Below are positions 47,224-51,884 of a DNA stretch of 51,884 nucleotides, one piece after another. A model generated the notes under the pieces. It made no database searches, had not been told where the DNA came from, and saw only the letters and a list, made by a program, of their open reading frames with translations. How positions within the stretch are numbered: the first letter of the stretch is position 1; each line of letters starts with the position of its first letter. Both the position numbers and the translations under genes were made by a program. The stretch is from positions 4,918 through 56,801 of the forward strand of contig MZZL01000098.1 in NCBI GenBank assembly GCA_002749535.1, given 5' to 3'. This DNA is from Apophysomyces variabilis. Its lineage: Eukaryota; Mucoromycota; Mucoromycetes; Mucorales; Mucoraceae.

Positions 47224-48556
47224 TTACTTTTGTAACTCCTGGATACTATACAATCTTGCAAGGCTAGGGCCTGCAAACTGGTTCAGCTGCTTGGTGAAGT
47301 TGTGCATCTGTGCACTCAAAATCATCGAATCCAAACGACTAGGCTCGGGAGGAATTTTAAACAATGTGTGGACCTCATCCTCAGGAAGCGGAGGCTTCCC
47401 TTGCTGAGCACGTTGTGCATTCTCTTGTTTCTAGTACAGACAAGATTAGTTCCTCGTGTATCTCGCTTTTTCGTAATTAACGTACTCTCTTGGCTAACCA
47501 TGCCTGCATCTTGCTTTGCTCACGTGCTACACTCTTTTGCCAGTACTGATAGCTGTTTTGTTCTTGTTGTTGTACATCAGAACAGTCCAACAGATATTCC
47601 AAGTTCTTCTGCATGAAAGGATCCAATTCAAGGTCGAGAACATCGAAGTTGGGTGCCAATGGTCGTGCATCATCCAATCCAGATTGAGTCTTTTGTGTTG
47701 AAGCGAAAGTTGAGAGCGATCGAAGACGGTCGGCTTCCAATTTGGGCATCTCGATGTTATGGAGCATCAAGGTGACAAGATGCGAGTTGTGCACCTGAAC
47801 AGGCAACTCCTCGAAAATGTTAGAGAACGATAACTTTGCGCGTGCAAGACTAGAACAGAATTTGCCGCTCATAGGTTAGTCATCTAGCCAGAAATATCCC
47901 TTTTGCTATTCATGTCCTCTCCTGTACCTTTCTGTAGTGAACTTCTTTGCCTCGAAAGCCTTCATAAACTTCTCCTGTAGTCGGAATGCTCTTAAACTCA
48001 AGTTTCCTTGGGCAGCACTCTTTGAGACGTCGTGAATAATGACCACGGAGTGTGCGCTCAAAGAATTCTGGTAACTGTATTGGGTCTCGATCAAGCTGAG
48101 ATCGACAAAGTTACCCAGATGAGCAGATCTATACCAACCAACAGTGTTGTTATCCACATTGACGGCACGAAGACAACGCATCATATCAAGCTGGTATTGT
48201 GCTGAAAACAAAAAAACAGAAAGATGGTATCAAGGGGTCAGTTGAATTGTTTAGGCCCATAAACATCATTACCGCTGCTCTCGTCGTCTCCATCAGAAGG
48301 GAAGGGAAAACAGTTGGTCACTTCAAGGGTACCATTTTCATCCAAACCAAGCAATTGACCGGTGACATCGTTAGGATACGATTCGCGACAATGCTTGATG
48401 ATCTTGAGCACAACCTGAAATTTCATACAAAATGTTAATGGGCTTCAAAGTTCGAATGGACGGTATCCCTCATCAGGGAATATGCTGTAGCAAAATTACC
48501 AAGCCATCAAGTTGAACAGCCTTAAGAGGCTCAGAAGAAGGAAGACTGACAGCCAT
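47224..48556 (-). CDS. EIF3H: Translation initiation factor eIF3 subunit h
   Basis: Five exons (48556-48500, 48414-48273, 48201-47928, 47849-47486, 47430-47224) give 347 residues (human 352). An MPN domain opens the protein: [39 protein letters not shown], then [12 protein letters not shown] and [21 protein letters not shown]. It lacks an intact JAMM metal site, as expected for this non-catalytic subunit. The C-terminal part has [18 protein letters not shown], then [19 protein letters not shown] and [24 protein letters not shown] sequence. eIF3h is a peripheral eIF3 subunit that supports reinitiation after uORFs in some organisms. Intron 3 has two in-frame acceptor choices. I chose TTCTAG at 47850, which has a CTAAC branch site at normal distance and restores family spacing. 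Confidence 0.95.
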
Positions 48557-48950
48557 GGTTGTCGTGAATGGACAAAAGAAGATCGCCTACAATAGAGGAG
48601 GGTAAACACGCAATTTTTTGCGTGTGACTTTCAGTTCCTTTCTTAGCAGTGAATACAGTGTGCGGAGAAATTCTCCGACGCTACTGCTCTTTTGCTTGTT
48701 TCAACTGGTTTATTCAAACAATTTTGGATGAAATCAAAAATTGTTTGAAAATTTGGGAGATAAGTTATAAAGAATTTGCCAGTAATTGTGAGTATCTTCC
48801 TGTTAAAATATGATAGAAGGCTTACGGATGGCATCATCTATAAAAGATAAACATTAGTGAAATCCTAACTGGAGACATTGCCTAATACACCTACCACTGT
48901 GGGAATTGTGGGTTCCTTCTGGTCTTCATCAGTTCCTATTGAGTTACCTC
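48557..48950. other. Intergenic upstream of eIF3h, leading into the element-flank repeats
   Basis: About 390 bp upstream of the eIF3h start. A 64-codon minus frame at 48643-48837 is unrecognised. From about 48900 the sequence contains several GTTCCT and GTTACCTC words that foreshadow the palindromic repeats to the right. Confidence 0.45.
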
Positions 48951-49004
48951 TGGTTCCTGATGTACTATTTTCTATTAAGTAAAAAAATAGTCCATTGGAA
49001 ACCA
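48951..49004. repeat. Imperfect palindrome A next to the Fanzor pseudogene
   Basis: A 54-bp imperfect inverted repeat. TGGTTCCTGATGTACTATTT at the left faces an arm ending TTGGAAACCA at the right, with a central TATTAAGTAAA loop. Its left 20 bases are identical to the left arm of palindrome B 85 bp away, so the two are related copies. Confidence 0.7.
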
Positions 49005-49035
49005 ATGTTGCATTCTGCAGCGGACTCGGAAACTT

Positions 49036-49088
49036 TGGTTCCTGATGTACTATTTCTTACTTAATGAAAAATAGTACCTTAGGAACCA
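49036..49088. repeat. Imperfect palindrome B next to the Fanzor pseudogene
   Basis: A 53-bp inverted repeat. The left arm TGGTTCCTGATGTACTATTT pairs with a right arm whose reverse complement is TGGTTCCTAAGGTACTATTT, three mismatches in 20. The loop is about 13 nt. It starts 25 bp past the stop codon of the Fanzor-like frame on that frame's downstream side, and could mark the element's right end or a structured RNA. Confidence 0.75.
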
Positions 49089-49112
49089 TTTCCCATAGTG
49101 TACCGTAAAAAT

Positions 49113-51596
49113 CTAAACTTCCCCGAGGGGAAGACCCGCGTTCGATTCGGGGATGTTGTTACGGGCTGTGAGACGGGAGATCCGTTGCGATCGTCCTTCC
49201 CCAACCCAGATGGACAGCGCGATCGAGAAAATGTTTTTGCAAGCATTGATATCTCTCTGCCATAACACTCCGCAGTGTTTACAAACTAATATGCCATGGC
49301 AAGAGATACCGTCTGCAGTCGCAACCTTCTTTATATCTTTCTTCTTGCAATTGTTGCACACCTATAAACGCTTCATATTAATGGATGGTTCGTTTGTTCC
49401 ATTTATGTACCATACCTACGATGTAAGATACCCATCCATCTTGACAGCCAGCTGCTCTCCTCTTCGTTCCCTTCGCTTCATGTGCTTCCATAACTTTCCA
49501 ACTACCCCACTCCGGTGACCCTTCAATCTCACAGTATCTTTGCCAAACATCCTATCGCCGAATTTAATGAATGGCATCTTTTCCGACTCTTGATAGTCTG
49601 CTCGCTTCCATTTTCGAAAACCTTCGTTTTTGCACAATGTCGGTCTCACCGCAGACTCTGGTGGACACGCTCTCCTATTGAATTATTCAGTAACAAGTTT
49701 ATACTTGGTTTACATACTCAGTTGCATCCCGGTTTGCTTGTCTTTTCTTCTTTCGTTTTCTTCTATTTTCGCGGCGTAGCTTGCGATTCCATTTTGTGTG
49801 TTACTGCGATTTCTGTTCTACTTTTTCTCTCCATTGGTCAGGATGTTGACCATTTCCTCTGGAGCGCGCTGATGGCCCTGGTAATTCCAAAATCGTCCCT
49901 CTGTTTTCGTCGGTCCATAGAACGCAAATAGCGCATTCATATGTTGAAAGGTGCAACAGACATAGCTATCATACACCTCGAGACTCTGTGTTTTGCCAGT
50001 CTCTAGATCCGTTTCAATGGCTTCAATACCTGCTTCTTTCTTTTCTGCCTGAATTATTTTTTGACGCAAGGGAGAGCCAGTGTACGTATAGTACTCCTTT
50101 GTACTGCATCTTCGAATTTCATGTGAACTGTTGCCGCACCCATATGCGGCCGTAAACACTTGCGATCGGCCGGGATCCACTGCACACGGTTAGAAATAAT
50201 CAGTTATCTCCTCTTCTGTAAATTCGGTGGCAGTGAGCTCTGCGTCCACCGTAGCTCTTTCTTTCTTTGCCGATTTTCTGGCAAACTGGGAGTCAACTGC
50301 GAACCCGTCAGTGAGAATTAGGTTAGTGAAGATAACGTCACGATCCACCGACGAGCTTTTCAGTTCTTCAACGCTAAGCATCCTGCAGTTAGAATTCTTT
50401 TTATCAACGGCTTTTCTCTATCTTACCTTCTGTATCCTAGTTTGCTAAAGTCAAAGACGGTATGAAATAAGGCAGTGTTTTGCTCAAAACCCCCTTCAGA
50501 TGTGAATTCTGTTAAGCATGATAAGGCTTTTGCATTGATTGTCGCAAATCGCCACTTTGTATACGGCATGGGTGATAGGTTGAATCGCCGGGGGAGTTCC
50601 TCGTCATCAGAACCTTCGCTGTTCTTATATTATTCGTCATAGGTACTCAAGATATGACGTAGCGCCGGCACAAACCTCCCTGGGGAAGCGGACATGGTCT
50701 CTGCCGTTGCAGGGACGGGGATGACACTGGATAACTCCTCACAGAGAGAATTAACTGCGCTGGTTATAGCCTTGGAGACCAAGGGAACTGCATCAGGTTA
50801 TAGGGGATCTCCGCCACAGAGGCGTTCGTAGACATACTCCCTAGCGAGATCTTTTATATACAACCATTAGGAAGTTCCTAGAAAAAGCAAGAACGAAGTT
50901 GGTTATGATTTCTTTATTGATTACAAACATATTTACCGGTACTGCTGCTTTCAACTTGCGGATTGAATACTGCACCACTCGGTTCTCAAAAGTTTCGACG
51001 ATGTTATTGGTATAACATGTTGCCAAAGTCTTGCAGGCCGCCGATAAGGCATCACTGTAGCCAGAAAAGCCCTGTGGAGAGAAGATTACGGAAGGATATG
51101 CCGCACGAAATTATGCCCAATAACCTAGTAGATCGGATGGCATGTTGGAGTTTTTGTTGGAGACCTTCTTATCGAGGACTAATTGACATACGGAATACCA
51201 GAAAGACTGTGTGTAAACGTATGCACTTATTTCCTGATCGGCGTTCGAGATGATGTAACCATTCACGAAGGTTTGAGCTCGGAAGACTACGTCGCGCAAA
51301 AAGCCGCACAGATTCGTAAGTTTCCTTTCGAGTTCCTCACGGTACTCCGGACGGATGATAGAATCAAGCGGTAGCTTTGTTGTGTATCTTTCATGGTCTT
51401 TTCCAAGTTCTTCATTGACTTTTTCGTTTATAGTTTTTGCATGACCCGTGCAAGACCTGCTTCTTGCAGAAGCATGGTCAGTCGAACTGCAGGCTGGACA
51501 TGGCCTGGATGGGACATTTTTGTTCTTTGTCTCTTCATCCTTCGAAGCCCTGACGCGTTTTTTTTTGCCTGGAATGCTCGGCTTCTTCCTCAGCTG
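49113..51596 (-). pseudogene. Decayed Fanzor (TnpB-like RNA-guided nuclease)
   Basis: Read on the minus strand, one gene runs from a basic, NLS-like stretch (about 51590-51550) and a zinc-knuckle-like motif (RPCPACSSTDH...C..H, Cys codons at 51489-51500). It continues through a helical N-terminal part (NNIVETFENRVVQYSIRKL; RRFNLSPMPYTKWRFATINA) and TNLILTDGFAV to the RuvC-I motif AVDPGRSQVFTAAYG (Asp codon 50175-50177). Then come STKEYYTYTGSPLRQKI, FGDRMFGKDTVRLKGHRSG, KMDGYLTS, a zinc ribbon (VCNNC...VCKHC) and RuvC-III in WQRDINACKNI (Asp codon 49251-49253). This order and the C-terminal ribbon match Fanzor/TnpB OrfB nucleases. At least two short introns are plausible (50383-50426, 49362-49415). 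In-frame stops at 51111, 50798, 50630, 50190, 49818 and 49416 (left coordinate of each), plus a likely frameshift near 50870, show it is dead unless heavily spliced. Confidence 0.85.
49118..49133. other. Perfect hairpin overlapping the last Fanzor codons
   Basis: CTTCCCC at 49118-49124 pairs with GGGGAAG at 49127-49133 across two bases. On the minus strand this is CUUCCCC-UC-GGGGAAG, covering the final codons just before the TAG at 49113-49115. In TnpB systems the scaffold of the guide RNA overlaps or follows the 3' end of the nuclease gene, so the position is suggestive only. Confidence 0.5.
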
Positions 51597-51781
51597 TCAA
51601 TTTTCTTTTTTTTTTTCCAACTATAAAATGGGAGTGAGCAAAGTTCTGGTGATGCATTGATGTATCTTGCCTTGATTTCTGCCGTGATTCTTGTTTTGAG
51701 TTCAAGCTTTGTATCGCTTGCTTGGATGCCCTTCTTCAGAGCAGTCTTTTCAAATCACTGAGGAAATTGATTGTTTGTTAC

Positions 51782-51847
51782 AGTGCTTCCCCGCTAATGT
51801 CAATGACTTGGTTAGAGCCTATCGATTGAAAATAGGCGGGGAGTCAC
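51782..51847. repeat. Imperfect palindrome upstream of the Fanzor pseudogene
   Basis: The left arm around 51783-51798 (GTGCTTCCCCGCTAAT) faces a right arm at 51831-51847 whose reverse complement is GTGACTCCCCGCCTATT. The CCCCGC core is exact. It lies on the 5' side of the nuclease frame and could be part of the element's left end, but the window stops soon after. Confidence 0.45.
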
Positions 51848-51884
51848 AATAACGGGGAGATGCAATGGCTTGAATTAGCATAGA

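Noticed and set aside
48951..49088. Reading the paired palindromes as a CRISPR array
   Set aside because: Only two related palindromes, with no regular repeat-spacer pattern, and the genome is eukaryotic.
50841..51026. Calling the Fanzor fragments as separate small genes
   Set aside because: They share one frame, follow the family's domain order and sit at the right spacing, so one broken gene explains them better.

Overview
The window looks like nuclear DNA of a filamentous fungus, most likely Mucoromycota (Mucorales). The genes are intron-rich with short introns, mostly 45-70 nt. The set includes full-length DDB1, eIF3h and HID1 genes, which budding yeast lacks. The lanosterol 14-alpha-demethylase carries the residues I associate with the mucoralean F5 paralogue. 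Gene models come from hand translation and splice-junction reading, checked for frame and against remembered family sequences. No search was run.

Layout, left to right: a gene-poor left end with a short palindromic repeat (1-1750) and a small secreted peptide; IBA57 (-) and an Ecm33-like GPI wall protein (-); DDB1 (+), the SAGA deubiquitinase UBP8/USP22 (+) and CYP51/ERG11 (+) in tandem; a small membrane protein (-); anthranilate synthase TRP2 (+) with a Gcn4-type site and a uORF; HID1 (-); a homeodomain factor (+); a membrane-anchored class-3 lipase (-); a TFIIIC subunit (+); a 1188-residue RG-rich disordered protein (+); an assembly gap (35504-35876); RCF2 (-), NSA1/WDR74 (-), a Crz1-like C2H2 factor (-), a class-III aminotransferase (-) and eIF3h (-).

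The right end (about 48.9-51.9 kb) is accessory DNA. It holds a decayed Fanzor, the eukaryotic TnpB-like RNA-guided nuclease. An N-terminal basic stretch and zinc-knuckle-like motif, the RuvC-I and RuvC-III aspartates and the C-terminal zinc ribbon can all be read on the minus strand, but at least six in-frame stops interrupt it. Two related imperfect palindromes lie just past its 3' end, and a hairpin overlaps its last codons. This is where TnpB-type systems carry their guide-RNA scaffold and right end.

Apart from that element the genes are housekeeping functions with no common pathway: Fe-S assembly and respiratory supercomplexes (IBA57, RCF2), ubiquitin/chromatin (DDB1, UBP8), sterol and tryptophan synthesis, ribosome biogenesis and translation (NSA1, eIF3h), Pol III transcription, and secretion and cell wall (HID1, Ecm33-like).
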